NCBI GenBank assembly: GCA_030603665.1
Contig: JAUVXJ010000005.1
Location: forward strand, 161,116-225,115
DNA: 64,000 nucleotides
From: Chloroflexota bacterium
GTDB lineage: Bacteria; Chloroflexota; Anaerolineae; UBA7937; B3-Chlor
Direction of reading: 5' to 3'
In this document: positions 35,530 to 43,663 of the stretch, piece after piece
Layout: every line of letters starts with the position of its first letter
Position numbering within the stretch: position 1 is the stretch's first letter
The notes under the pieces: model-generated
What the model was told of the DNA's origin: nothing
Database searches by the model: none
Seen by the model: the letters and a program-made list of their open reading frames with translations, nothing else
Made by a program: the position numbers and the translations under genes

Positions 35530-36594
35530 ATGGAGCTAGACAAAGCATTGGAACCTACTCCAGAGTGGTACTGGATGGAGATGGGAGGGGTCGGAAGGAA
35601 GATCGTCGAGGAGTTCTTCCCCATCAAGCCCGGGGAAAACGTGGTGGTCACAGCTGACACGATATCCGATTGGCGAGTCGTTGAGGAAACCGTGAAAGCC
35701 ATCTATGGCGTGGGCGCCATCCCTACTCTGGTTGTGCACCCCACAACAGACGTGGCGACAGCCGACCCCCCAGAACCAGTCACCGCTGCCCTGCAGGCCG
35801 CGGACGCCTGGATCGAGTTTAACGACTCATATCTCCTATACAGCAACGCCTGGAAGAAGGCCATGGCGGCGGGGGTGAGGTGCTTCACGTTGGGAGGGGA
35901 TGTGGACAGCCTGGTGAGGATGGTGGGCCGGGTCAACTACGCCGTCTTGGACAGCCTGGCCAATAAGCTGATCGAACTGTCCAATAGAGCCACCGAGATG
36001 CACGTCACAAGTGCCTCAGGGACCGATCTCAGAGTCAAGGTCGATCCCGCAGGCTCAGAGGGTCACGTGTTGAAGGGAGGAGGAGAAAGCGGCATCAGCT
36101 TCGCCGGAACCGGCTCCACTCAGGTGCCGCCTGGTCAGGCTACTTTTGGCCACGTACCCGGCCGTGTTGAGGGCGCCCTGGTCTTCGATGGTGCCGTGTA
36201 TCCTCCTACCGAGATAGGCGTTCTACGGGAGCCGGTGACGCTCGAGATCAGCAAGGGAAAGATCACCAAGATCTCGGGAGGACGCGAGGCCAGGACCTTC
36301 GAGAAGTGGCTGGAGAGCTGGGATCATCCAGGCATGTTCGAGATCGCACACTGCACGTATGGCTTCAACCCTGGGGTGAAGAGGTGCAAGGGCGAGATAG
36401 GCCACGATGAGCGGGTCTTCGGTTGCATGGAGTTCGGCATGGGGGCTGCCTGGGCGGATGCTCCGGCCCACACCGACGGCATAGTGCTGGAGCCCTCTGT
36501 TTGGGCAGACGATGTTCTGCTGGAAGAGGATGGCAAGTACGTTCATCCTGAACTGGCTGAACTCGCCCAGAAGTTGGGTGTGTCAGGATACTAG
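35530..36594 (+). CDS. M29-like metallohydrolase, second type
   Basis: 354 residues, related to the protein at 31236 by fold but with different metal-site details. Candidates are the Glu and His of FEIAHCTYGFNPGV, the Glu of GHDERVFGCMEFGMG and the His and Asp of AHTDGIVLEP. Where M29 peptidases usually have a His after the DEK-type motif, this protein has Glu (GCMEFGMG). It could be closer to NicX-type ring-cleavage enzymes than to peptidases. AAGGAGG lies 9 nt before the ATG. It sits between the dehalogenase-like gene and the MttB-family gene. Confidence 0.8.
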   Translation: MELDKALEPTPEWYWMEMGGVGRKIVEEFFPIKPGENVVVTADTISDWRVVEETVKAIYGVGAIPTLVVHPTTDVATADPPEPVTAALQAADAWIEFNDSYLLYSNAWKKAMAAGVRCFTLGGDVDSLVRMVGRVNYAVLDSLANKLIELSNRATEMHVTSASGTDLRVKVDPAGSEGHVLKGGGESGISFAGTGSTQVPPGQATFGHVPGRVEGALVFDGAVYPPTEIGVLREPVTLEISKGKITKISGGREARTFEKWLESWDHPGMFEIAHCTYGFNPGVKRCKGEIGHDERVFGCMEFGMGAAWADAPAHTDGIVLEPSVWADDVLLEEDGKYVHPELAELAQKLGVSGY

Positions 36595-36936
36595 CGGCCG
36601 CCCGCCGTTCCTGTACACAACCGAGACCATCGTGTGGGCCTAATCCATCCGGACTGCGGACCGTAGGCCATTGCCGGTGATTCGAACACGGGCGGCCCAC
36701 TGCGTCGGGCCCGACGGACTAGACCCGGGAGTCGCTGGAGAGGCTTGATGTGCAGCTTGTCTGAGCAAGCATGCCAGCCTCCAGGTACGTGAGATGCTGG
36801 CATGCTTGTTCCTGCTTGGCAGCACTTTAGCCTACGCGTGCGTGCCCAGGGTCGTGGGGGCGCAGCCACCTGGGCTCGCATTTTCCTGTCCTGGCGGTCA
36901 TGGCTAGGCAAGCGTTTCTGATGGGAGGTGGCAGTG
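36595..36936. other. Spacer with a large stem-loop before the mttB-like gene
   Basis: 342 bp with no coding sequence. It contains the hairpin at 36763-36811. No clear promoter is visible, so the mttB-like gene may be read through from upstream or processed at the hairpin. Confidence 0.5.
36763..36811 (+). terminator. Large stem-loop (attenuator or RNA-processing site)
   Basis: Arms GAGCAAGCATGCCAGC and GCTGGCATGCTTGTTC pair over 16 positions with one G-U, around a 17-nt loop. No U-run follows on either strand, so it is not a standard terminator. Confidence 0.65.
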
Positions 36937-38394
36937 ATGGATACCAATAGCAGGCAAGTGCCCTACCGGCTAGAGGCACTGGATCCCGATGGCATAGCAG
37001 CCATCCATGCTGCCACAGTCGAAGTGCTTTCTGAAACTGGAGTGGTCTACGAAGAAACCGAGGCGCTTGACCTGCTCTCCTCAGCAGGAGCGGTCGTCGA
37101 CGACGCTGGGCTGGTGAAGATACCCCAGGCCCTTCTGGAGCAGGCCATCGATTCCGCTCCACCTTCCATGCTCCTCTACTCACGCGAGGGTGAAGAGGCG
37201 ATGCGCTTGGAGCGAGGTTATGCATACTGTGGCACGGGGTCAGATTGTCCCTACGTCATCGATTCGCAGACCCTCGAGCGTCGACGGACCACCAAGGCAG
37301 ATGTTGAGATCTTCACACGCCTGAGTGACGCCCTCCCCAATATCGACTTCATTCTGTCCATGGGCCTGGCCTCTGATGTACCCTCGGACACAGCGGACCT
37401 TCACCACTTCCAGGCTATGATCCATAACACCAGCAAGCCCATCTTCTTCACGGCTGTGAGTCACCAGAACCTAACGGACATCATTCACTTGGCGCGGGAG
37501 ATCACCGGTGGAGCCCAGGCTCTAGAAGACCGCCCCTTCCTTGCTCACTTCGCCATGCCCAGCCCACCTCTGCGCCACTCCAAGATCGCAGTGCAGAATC
37601 TGCTCTACTGCGCGCGCCATCGTGTGCCCGTGGTGTATGCCAGCGGGACCTCCATGGGCGGTCTTGGCCCTATGTCCATTCCTGGCGGCACAGTATCTGC
37701 CAACTGTGATGTCCTGAGCGGTTTGGTGGTTCACCAGCTGGCCAACCCTGGAGCTCCGTTCATCTACGGGGTCGGGGTCTCCCTCATGGATATGTTCACA
37801 ACCATCGACTCCTATGGAGCGCCCGAGCATCATCTGGCCGACGTGGGCAACGCGCAGTTGGCCGATAGCTATGGATTGCCAACCTGGGGCTATGCGGGAA
37901 ATACTGACTCAAAGACCTTGGACCTACAGGCTGCTCTGGAGTACTTCAGCGTGACCATCATGGGACTCCTCAGCGGATGCAATCTGCTACATGACGTGGG
38001 ATACCTTGAGTCGGGGATGACCGCGTCGTGTGAGAGCATAGTCTTCGGCAACGAGGTGGTGGACTATGCCCGGAGGCTCGTACAGAAGGTTGACGTAAGC
38101 GAGGAGGCTCTGGCCGTGGAGACTATCAAGCGAGCGGGACCGGGCGGCATGTTCCTTATGGAGCCCCACACCGTGGCCCACCTCCACGACTTCTGGCACT
38201 CTCGTCTCATAGACCGGGGCAGGCATTCCCAGTGGGTCGCCGGTGGTCGCAAGACGATGTTCGACCGCCTTCAGGAGCGAGTCCGCGAACTCCTCTCGTC
38301 CCATCAGGCCGCGCCTCTGGATAGATCAGTGATCGAGGCTATCGACGGATTGATAGAGGCTCGTGAGAGCAGCGCCGGCTCGAAGGGCTCATGA
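36937..38394 (+). CDS. MttB-family methyltransferase, non-pyrrolysine type
   Basis: 485 residues of the trimethylamine methyltransferase superfamily: VEVLSETGVVYEE, CGTGSDCPYVID, FAMPSPPLRHSK, YASGTSMGGLGPMSIPGGTVSANC, GYAGNTDSKTLDLQAA and GYLESGMTASCESIVFGNEVVDYA. No in-frame amber codon is present, so it belongs with MtgB-like enzymes that demethylate quaternary amines (glycine betaine, carnitine, proline betaine) onto a corrinoid protein. No corrinoid protein or MtgA-type methyltransferase is in the window. The ATG at 36937 has GGAGGT 7 nt upstream. An MFS transporter follows 68 bp on and could import the substrate. Confidence 0.9.
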   Translation: MDTNSRQVPYRLEALDPDGIAAIHAATVEVLSETGVVYEETEALDLLSSAGAVVDDAGLVKIPQALLEQAIDSAPPSMLLYSREGEEAMRLERGYAYCGTGSDCPYVIDSQTLERRRTTKADVEIFTRLSDALPNIDFILSMGLASDVPSDTADLHHFQAMIHNTSKPIFFTAVSHQNLTDIIHLAREITGGAQALEDRPFLAHFAMPSPPLRHSKIAVQNLLYCARHRVPVVYASGTSMGGLGPMSIPGGTVSANCDVLSGLVVHQLANPGAPFIYGVGVSLMDMFTTIDSYGAPEHHLADVGNAQLADSYGLPTWGYAGNTDSKTLDLQAALEYFSVTIMGLLSGCNLLHDVGYLESGMTASCESIVFGNEVVDYARRLVQKVDVSEEALAVETIKRAGPGGMFLMEPHTVAHLHDFWHSRLIDRGRHSQWVAGGRKTMFDRLQERVRELLSSHQAAPLDRSVIEAIDGLIEARESSAGSKGS

Positions 38395-38462
38395 GCTCGA
38401 TGGCGCCACCCAGCGGTGTCGAGAAGGCCTGAGCATCCCGAGACTCTAATGCATCAGAACTG

Positions 38463-39674
38463 GTGAATTCTCTTCTGGGGAATAGAAATCTGGCGTTGCT
38501 GCTCGCCTGCTGCACGGTCTTCGGGCTTGTGCTGAGCCTCACTATGCTGCTGGTGCCTCTCTATGGCCTCACCCTGTCCGACTCCGCTCTGATCCTTGCT
38601 GTTGTGGTCGGGGTGCGCCCTCTCGCGGCTGTGTTGCTCTCATTGCCGATGGGAGTGTTCAGCGACTTCTTCGGCAGACGCGCCGTGATCATTGGCGGCT
38701 TCACCTTCCTCGTGGTTGGGTGTCTGGTCCTCGCCGCGGCGCATACCTACCAGTGGCTGCTCTTGGGTCAGATCCTGATAGGAATGGGCGACGTCGCTTT
38801 GCTGGTTTCTGCATTCTCGATGCTGACTGAATTGGCCGATCCAGCCCGCCAGTACGCCGTGCAGGGCACGGGCGGTGCGGCACTCCAGCTGGGGACCATT
38901 CTGGGCCCCTTGGCGGGCGGATTCATGGTCAGTCTCCTCGGCTTTCAGCCAGCTTTCTTTTCAGCAGGAGCGATCTCACTCATGGGCCTCATCCTGGCTG
39001 CTTGCCTTAGGCGCCAGCCGGTGGAACACGATGGGAAACCCGGGCTGTTGACAGCGCTCGTGCAGTATCACAAGAATGCCTGGCAACTGCTGACCCGCAA
39101 GAGTGCCATACTGTGGGCCGTAGCGTTCGATAGCGTTGCGCATCTCACTTGGCCCAACTTCGGAGCATCTTTCTACCTGGCCTTCCTCGCCACAGCGGGC
39201 TTCTCCTCCGCTGCCGCGGGCTCGCTGATGTCGGCGCACTTGCTTGTCTCCACCCTGGCCCAGGCCTCCTTGGGTCGGCTGAGTGGCCGCGCCTCCATGA
39301 TCGGGGTTGCTTTGGGGGCTACTCTGCTCGGCGCAGTGACGCTGGGGATCATGCCCCTGCTGCAGAGTACCGCGCTCATCGTGGCGGTGACCTGCGTGGC
39401 CGGGCTCAGCAGAATCCAGTGGCCCTTCGTGTTAGGCTTCGTGGCAGAGAATACCACCACGGAAGAGCGGGCCACTGCAATAGCCATGCTAAACGCGGTG
39501 TGGGGTTTCTCGACCCCCGTCACGCTATTCTTGCTGGGGCTGCTTGCGGAACAGACCTCGCTGTCTTTCGCCTTTTACGCCACGGGGGCCGTTGTGGCGC
39601 TTCTCGTGGGGCTGCTCTGGATTTGGGCCAAGAAGAGGCTCCCTTCTGATAGCCGCGCACTCTTGTCTGACTAG
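38463..39674 (+). CDS. MFS transporter
   Basis: 403 residues with about 12 hydrophobic segments. The loop between TM2 and TM3 reads GVFSDFFGRRAVIIGG, the MFS signature, and the second half has the related GRLSGRASMIG. It starts with GTG and has a poor ribosome site. Downstream of the mttB-like gene, it is a candidate importer or exporter of a methylated amine. Its direction of transport and substrate cannot be read from the sequence. Confidence 0.88.
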   Translation: MNSLLGNRNLALLLACCTVFGLVLSLTMLLVPLYGLTLSDSALILAVVVGVRPLAAVLLSLPMGVFSDFFGRRAVIIGGFTFLVVGCLVLAAAHTYQWLLLGQILIGMGDVALLVSAFSMLTELADPARQYAVQGTGGAALQLGTILGPLAGGFMVSLLGFQPAFFSAGAISLMGLILAACLRRQPVEHDGKPGLLTALVQYHKNAWQLLTRKSAILWAVAFDSVAHLTWPNFGASFYLAFLATAGFSSAAAGSLMSAHLLVSTLAQASLGRLSGRASMIGVALGATLLGAVTLGIMPLLQSTALIVAVTCVAGLSRIQWPFVLGFVAENTTTEERATAIAMLNAVWGFSTPVTLFLLGLLAEQTSLSFAFYATGAVVALLVGLLWIWAKKRLPSDSRALLSD

Positions 39675-39904
39675 CCGTTGATCCTGGCAGGCACCGCTCG
39701 CTCCATGCGTGCCCGTCGAGCACACACGTGCGAGGATTGATCGGCGTGTGCGGTCTCGCCAGGGGGTACGATGGTCCCTTTGCGGCTTGAGGCGAACTAG
39801 ATGAACTGGGCGCGCCGCCCTCAGCGTGGCAGTTGGCAAGGAGAGCGGCGCCTCCACTGAGGCTTTCCCGGCTTGTTTGGCCCTGGGGTGCCGCCGCTCG
39901 GTGG

Positions 39905-40564
39905 CTACAAGCCCTCGCTCTGATCACCCAGGCCGAGTATCTGCAAGACTCTCTGTCTTGCCTGGATGACATGCTCGCGCACCCTGGCCTTGGCTAGCTC
40001 TCCGTCCCCATTCTCCAGCGTCTCAATGATCTGTCGATGCTCAGCAATGGAGCGGTCGGCGCTTCCCACAGCCTCATACGCGCGGTATAGGAAACGCGCC
40101 AAGGCGGTATGCAGAAGCGTCGTGAAGTCCGTGAAATACAGGTTCCCCGTAGCTTCTGCGATGAGGATGTGATACTCGCCGTCCAACTCGGCCAGACTGT
40201 AGGAATCCCGCTCGGCGTTGCTCCGTTCCTGTCTGGTGACTACTTCCCTCAGTGCGTCCAGCTGCTGACCGTTGATGCGCTCGGCTGCCAACTGCGTCAA
40301 CTCGCTCCCCACCAGCAGCTGTGCTTCACACAGTTGCTGATAGTCAACAATGCTCAACCGGGGAATCAGGATACCTCGTCGCGGTGGAACCTCGATCAGA
40401 TACTGATGACTCAATCGCTGCAGGGCATCCCGCAGAGGGGTTCGGCTGCAACCGAGGAGGTCCGAGAGGTAAGCTTCACTCACTATGCTTCCGGCCTGCA
40501 GCTCCCCGGTAATCACCATTCTTCGCAAGTCTCGAACGATGGTGTCACTAGCTCGTTCACTCAT
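39905..40564 (-). CDS. GntR-family transcriptional regulator, FCD type
   Basis: 219 residues: an N-terminal winged helix (IVRDLRRMVITGEL, SIVSEAYLSDLLGCSRTPLRDALQRL) and a C-terminal helical FCD ligand domain (VGSELTQLAAERI, EYHILIAEATGN, EHRQIIETLENGD, AKARVREHVIQAR) with the Asp/His metal residues typical of the family. Such proteins repress nearby genes until an organic acid or amino acid binds. The ATG at 40564 follows a GGGAGGG site. It converges on the MFS gene. Its upstream region shares a GTATACCGAA motif with 33985, so it may control both itself and the DUF917 run. Confidence 0.9.
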   Translation of the reverse strand: MSERASDTIVRDLRRMVITGELQAGSIVSEAYLSDLLGCSRTPLRDALQRLSHQYLIEVPPRRGILIPRLSIVDYQQLCEAQLLVGSELTQLAAERINGQQLDALREVVTRQERSNAERDSYSLAELDGEYHILIAEATGNLYFTDFTTLLHTALARFLYRAYEAVGSADRSIAEHRQIIETLENGDGELAKARVREHVIQARQRVLQILGLGDQSEGL

Positions 40565-40902
40565 GAGACGACCCTCCCTCCCCCAGTGGTTTCCGGCCTG
40601 GTTACTGCCCGTTTGCGTAGATGGCCTTGAAGCACGAAGTGACCCGCTTGCGACCACGAACGTTCGTGCACTGCAGCGCTGCAAACCTGCGCGATCCATC
40701 CGCGCCGTGGCTCCTCTACGCCGCCGAACTCACGGAGGCCGCACTATGAGACTGCCGTATACCGAACCTGCCAACCCTAGTAAACCATCAACTGTGTCGT
40801 GAATCAAGGATGTAGTGGGACAGGATGCATGCAACGAGGCGAAGGGCAGAGTGCGGTGAAAGGTGATCTGGGCAACCGACGTCAGGATCAGGCGCGTGAG
40901 GC
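40565..40902. other. Spacer upstream of the GntR gene
   Basis: 338 bp with no recognised gene. It has a reverse-strand TTTACT, 17 nt, TATACG that could be the gntR promoter, overlapping the shared motif at 40754-40769. The long repeat begins at about 40903. Confidence 0.45.
40754..40769. promoter_or_regulatory. GTATACCGAA motif upstream of gntR
   Basis: GCCGTATACCGAACCT, nearly the same as 33985-34000. On the reverse strand it forms the -10 (TATACG) of a candidate gntR promoter, so it is well placed for autoregulation. Confidence 0.4.
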
Positions 40903-42028
40903 CCCTTCCACATAGCGCTCAGCGATAGCTTGGGAGACTCCGAGCCTGACAGGGCATACGGGATTCGAAGTCATCTACCTCAGCCTGCCCCCCCCAGCCA
41001 AGGCGTTCAGGTCGGATGGAAGCTCGTCCGTGAGGAACACAGAGGCGGGCTCGCCGGCGACTGCTCGGTCCGGAGCGTCTTGCCGTCGCACTCCAACACA
41101 TCAGCAAGGCTGGCACCCTCGGCTCCGCACTCGAAGCGACCCCGTGGAGGTCAAGCGTCATCTATCGCTGCGTTCGTAGTATCGCCGCACTACCCGGTGA
41201 TGGAGAATAACTCCCCAACATCCTTCATCTCATGGATGTTTGTCACCAGAGTGACGAGGCGCTCGACCCGCTCATCGTCCAGCTCGCGTCCGGCGAGGCC
41301 CCTGAACTTGTTCTCCAGCTGTTTCTGCGTCACCGGGTTACGGTGGTCGCCCCTAGGGTCATCGATCACGGAGCTGTATTCGGTCCCATCCTCCATGGTA
41401 ACGACGACTGCGGACGAGTAGTGCTCCGGATACCTTCGCTCAAACTCCTCGTCGACCACCCAATCAACCCTTGTCATCAGCTCGCGGACATCTGGACGAT
41501 GAATGTTCTTCTCAATGAAGGTGTCGGCGTCGATCTTCCCATCAATGAGGGCGATAGCGGCCTGCCAGGGCATACTAAACTGCGTGTCCACAACGTTCTG
41601 GGGATCTCTCTTCCGGGGCATGGCCAGCAGCCGAATGGTGTAGTCAGAGGAGCGGATCTGGATATGTTGGATCCTTCGCCAGTCAGGATGGTATTTGGCA
41701 ACAATGTCCAGGCAGGCATCCAGATGACCCGCTGAATAGCGACAGCAGGGATAGACCTTGATACTGGAGTTTGCGAATGTCCATTCGATCCCCAGCCCAT
41801 CGGTGATCAGGCTTGTGTCGTATTGACGCTCGAATGAATAGGCCTGCATGAAACCATCTTGCCCCTCGAAAATCTCGGGTGGCCCGTCGAAACCCTTCTG
41901 CGCCAGCATGGCCGAGATGATGCCCACCATCGCTGGGTGTCCCGCCTGGAGCCTCTTGGTGTAGGATCCAGACGTGTTCCACGCCATGAGGCCGCCCACC
42001 TGGCTACCAGCGATGCCCTGGGCATGCA
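40903..42028. repeat. Dispersed long repeat, copy A (truncated MmgE/PrpD gene plus 3' flank)
   Basis: About 1.13 kb that is nearly the same as 61781-62901 in the same orientation. The match runs from CCCTTCCACA in the non-coding flank to the CATGCCCAG codons inside the MmgE/PrpD gene, then stops abruptly. Both coding and non-coding parts match, so it is a recent segmental duplication. Confidence 0.92.
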
Positions 42029-42029
42029 T
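41190..42029 (-). pseudogene. MmgE/PrpD family protein, N-terminally truncated duplicate
   Basis: 279 codons that match residues 182-459 of the full protein at 62065-63444 (HAQGIAGSQVGG through NIHEMKDVGELFSITG). The first 181 residues are missing and the frame now begins at an ATG created at the junction. The frame remains open, with mainly conservative substitutions, so it decayed little since duplication. Without the first half of the helical domain it should not fold as a PrpD. It lies 61 bp after an MFS gene on the same strand. Confidence 0.88.
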
Positions 42030-42090
42030 GGTGCGTCAGCGTGCAGCAAGGATCTTCCGCCTCGACCAGATTGCAGCCCCAGCAGCAGGA

Positions 42091-43248
42091 TCAGTGCTGC
42101 AGGTCACGTACGCCCATCGTAGCCAGTGCAGCGGCAAGCGGCAGGGAGACGCCGATGCCCAGCATGGCCACCTCCACCCCAAGACCATCGGCCAGGAATC
42201 CCGAAGAAAAAGCCCCTAGGCCTCCGCCCAGGAGAGAAAGAGTAAAAACCAGGGCAGAGGCGGTGCTTTCCCGTTCCGGCAAGAGTCGCTGCGCCATGAG
42301 GAGAGTGTAAGGGAATGACACTCTCAGCGCGGCTCCCAACAGCGCGACGAAGATTAAGGCGAGAAGACCGTCGGCTCGCACGAAACTCCAAGAAAGCGCG
42401 CCAGCCAGCACCAACGACAAGATCGTCACGTGCTTCCAGCCCGTTCGGTCCGACAAGAAGCCTGCGATGAGAGTGCCAGCGGCGGACCCCATCTTAAGAA
42501 GGCCGACTGTCACGCCAATTGCGATCAGGGAACCCCCCCTTTCGTCGATGAGAAGCGGCAGGAACGTGAGGATGCCCATTTCGGTCGCGCTCCGTAGCAC
42601 CACCATGCAGGCCAGGGCCAATACTGGACCCACCCCAATCGAGATTCGGGTATCCACAGATCTCTCTGTCGCACCAGGAGCTTGGCCCAGAGCGTCGAAG
42701 GCCCTGTAGAGAACAACAGACAGCAGCAAGCCCGGCAGCACCATCACCCACGTTCTCTGAAGGCCTGCCGCGCTCACAAGAGAGGCGATGACCACCGGGC
42801 CCAAAGAGGCTCCGAGAGGGCCCCCGGTGAGGAAGATGGACAATCCCAATCCCCTCAGGCTGCCGCCTAGGTGCACTGCTGTTGCTGTTGCCTCCGGACC
42901 AAACAGCGCCAGGCCGATCGTAGACATCAAGACCAAGAGCATCAGGACGGCATAGCTAGGTGCGAGCCCAGTAGCGCTCATGGTCAGCGCGACAATCAGC
43001 AAGCCGAAGGGGAATAGGTGTCTGGTGGTGCGATCCGCAAAGTATCCGCCAAAGAGTCCAAACGTCGCCAGACTGGCACTCCGCAAGAACACCAAGAAGC
43101 CTACTGCTGAATAGGGCAAGTCAAATAGGCGTACCCAGAGCGGCAGCAGTGTCACGATGAAACTGCTGTAGACGTCGGTCATAAGGTGCGCAGCAGTCAG
43201 CAATGCCAGATTACGCGGCGCCCCTATCTTGTCTCTCAGTCGACTCAT
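42091..43248 (-). CDS. MFS transporter, drug/fosmidomycin-resistance-like
   Basis: 385 residues with about 12 hydrophobic segments, AHLMTDVYSSFIVTLLPLW at TM1, GGYFADRTTRHLFPFG in the TM2-TM3 loop and AGFLSDRTGWKHV in the second half. The N-terminal HLMTD segment is typical of the Fsr-like MFS subgroup. The start ATG has only a weak ribosome site. The substrate is unknown. The truncated MmgE copy follows it. Confidence 0.86.
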   Translation of the reverse strand: MSRLRDKIGAPRNLALLTAAHLMTDVYSSFIVTLLPLWVRLFDLPYSAVGFLVFLRSASLATFGLFGGYFADRTTRHLFPFGLLIVALTMSATGLAPSYAVLMLLVLMSTIGLALFGPEATATAVHLGGSLRGLGLSIFLTGGPLGASLGPVVIASLVSAAGLQRTWVMVLPGLLLSVVLYRAFDALGQAPGATERSVDTRISIGVGPVLALACMVVLRSATEMGILTFLPLLIDERGGSLIAIGVTVGLLKMGSAAGTLIAGFLSDRTGWKHVTILSLVLAGALSWSFVRADGLLALIFVALLGAALRVSFPYTLLMAQRLLPERESTASALVFTLSLLGGGLGAFSSGFLADGLGVEVAMLGIGVSLPLAAALATMGVRDLQH

Positions 43249-43323
43249 CTAGCACCATTTGTGTGAGCACACTGTGCGCCGCTCAACACGAGGGCTGCCC
43301 GCTGGAGTCTCTGATCTCAGGCG

Positions 43324-43446
43324 TCACTCGCGGCGCCAACAGGCGACCCGATGGTCGGTCCCTATTCGCATCAGCTCGAGTTCACAGTGGCAACCCACAT
43401 CCTCATACTCTGGACACCGCGCCCACGCAGCCCAGCAGGACAGCGA
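43324..43446 (-). pseudogene. Remnant of an oligopeptide ABC ATPase C-terminus
   Basis: The 41-codon reverse frame reads ARCPEYEDVGCHCELEL and RIGTDHRVACWRRE, then stops. The intact ATPase at 45780 ends GRCPERGDSCSDRRLEL and PVGTDHSVACWRYQ. The nucleotide context after the stop (CTGATCTCAG and flanks) is also similar at 43310 and 45770, so this is a decayed copy of the end of a transporter operon. Confidence 0.85.
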
Positions 43447-43594
43447 TCACCGCGATCCATTTCCTCGACGTGGTTGGGTGAACCCTCCTCACAGTATGAA
43501 GGTCCATCCACGCGCCGAGCTCCCGGCCCGTCCAGGGTGCAACGGACGGCTGTTCCATTGGCTTCTGCCTGGACTCAGGCGGAGCCTAAGAACG

Positions 43595-43622
43595 GGGAGA
43601 GCCCACGAGCGGGGGCTCTCCC
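43595..43622 (-). terminator. Stem-loop terminator after the FAD oxidoreductase gene
   Basis: Perfect 10-nt arms GGGAGAGCCC and GGGCTCTCCC around an 8-nt loop, about 40 bp past the stop of the gene at 43664. The reverse strand then has GTTCTTAGG, only a weak U-run. Confidence 0.65.
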
Positions 43623-43663
43623 TCTCTTGAGATCAGCCGGGTATGTTCTGCTGGTGAGCTGGT

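Larger units (their letters stand above)
43249..43663. other. Spacer with ABC ATPase remnant and terminator
   Basis: 415 bp between the FAD gene and the MFS gene. It contains the oligopeptide ATPase tail at 43324-43446 and the stem-loop at 43595-43622. The rest shows no gene. Confidence 0.6.

Noticed and set aside
36937..38394. Possible pyrrolysine codon in the MttB-family gene
   Set aside because: The gene reads through without any in-frame TAG, so it belongs to the non-pyrrolysine group.
40950..41010. GATTCGAAGTC-like string resembling a tRNA T-arm
   Set aside because: It has no matching acceptor, D or anticodon arms, and both copies lie in the non-coding tail of the duplicated MmgE region.
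40919..41161. 80-codon reverse frame conserved in both copies of the long repeat
   Set aside because: Conservation is explained by the recent DNA duplication; the two copies differ by small indels and neither has a recognisable family or good start.
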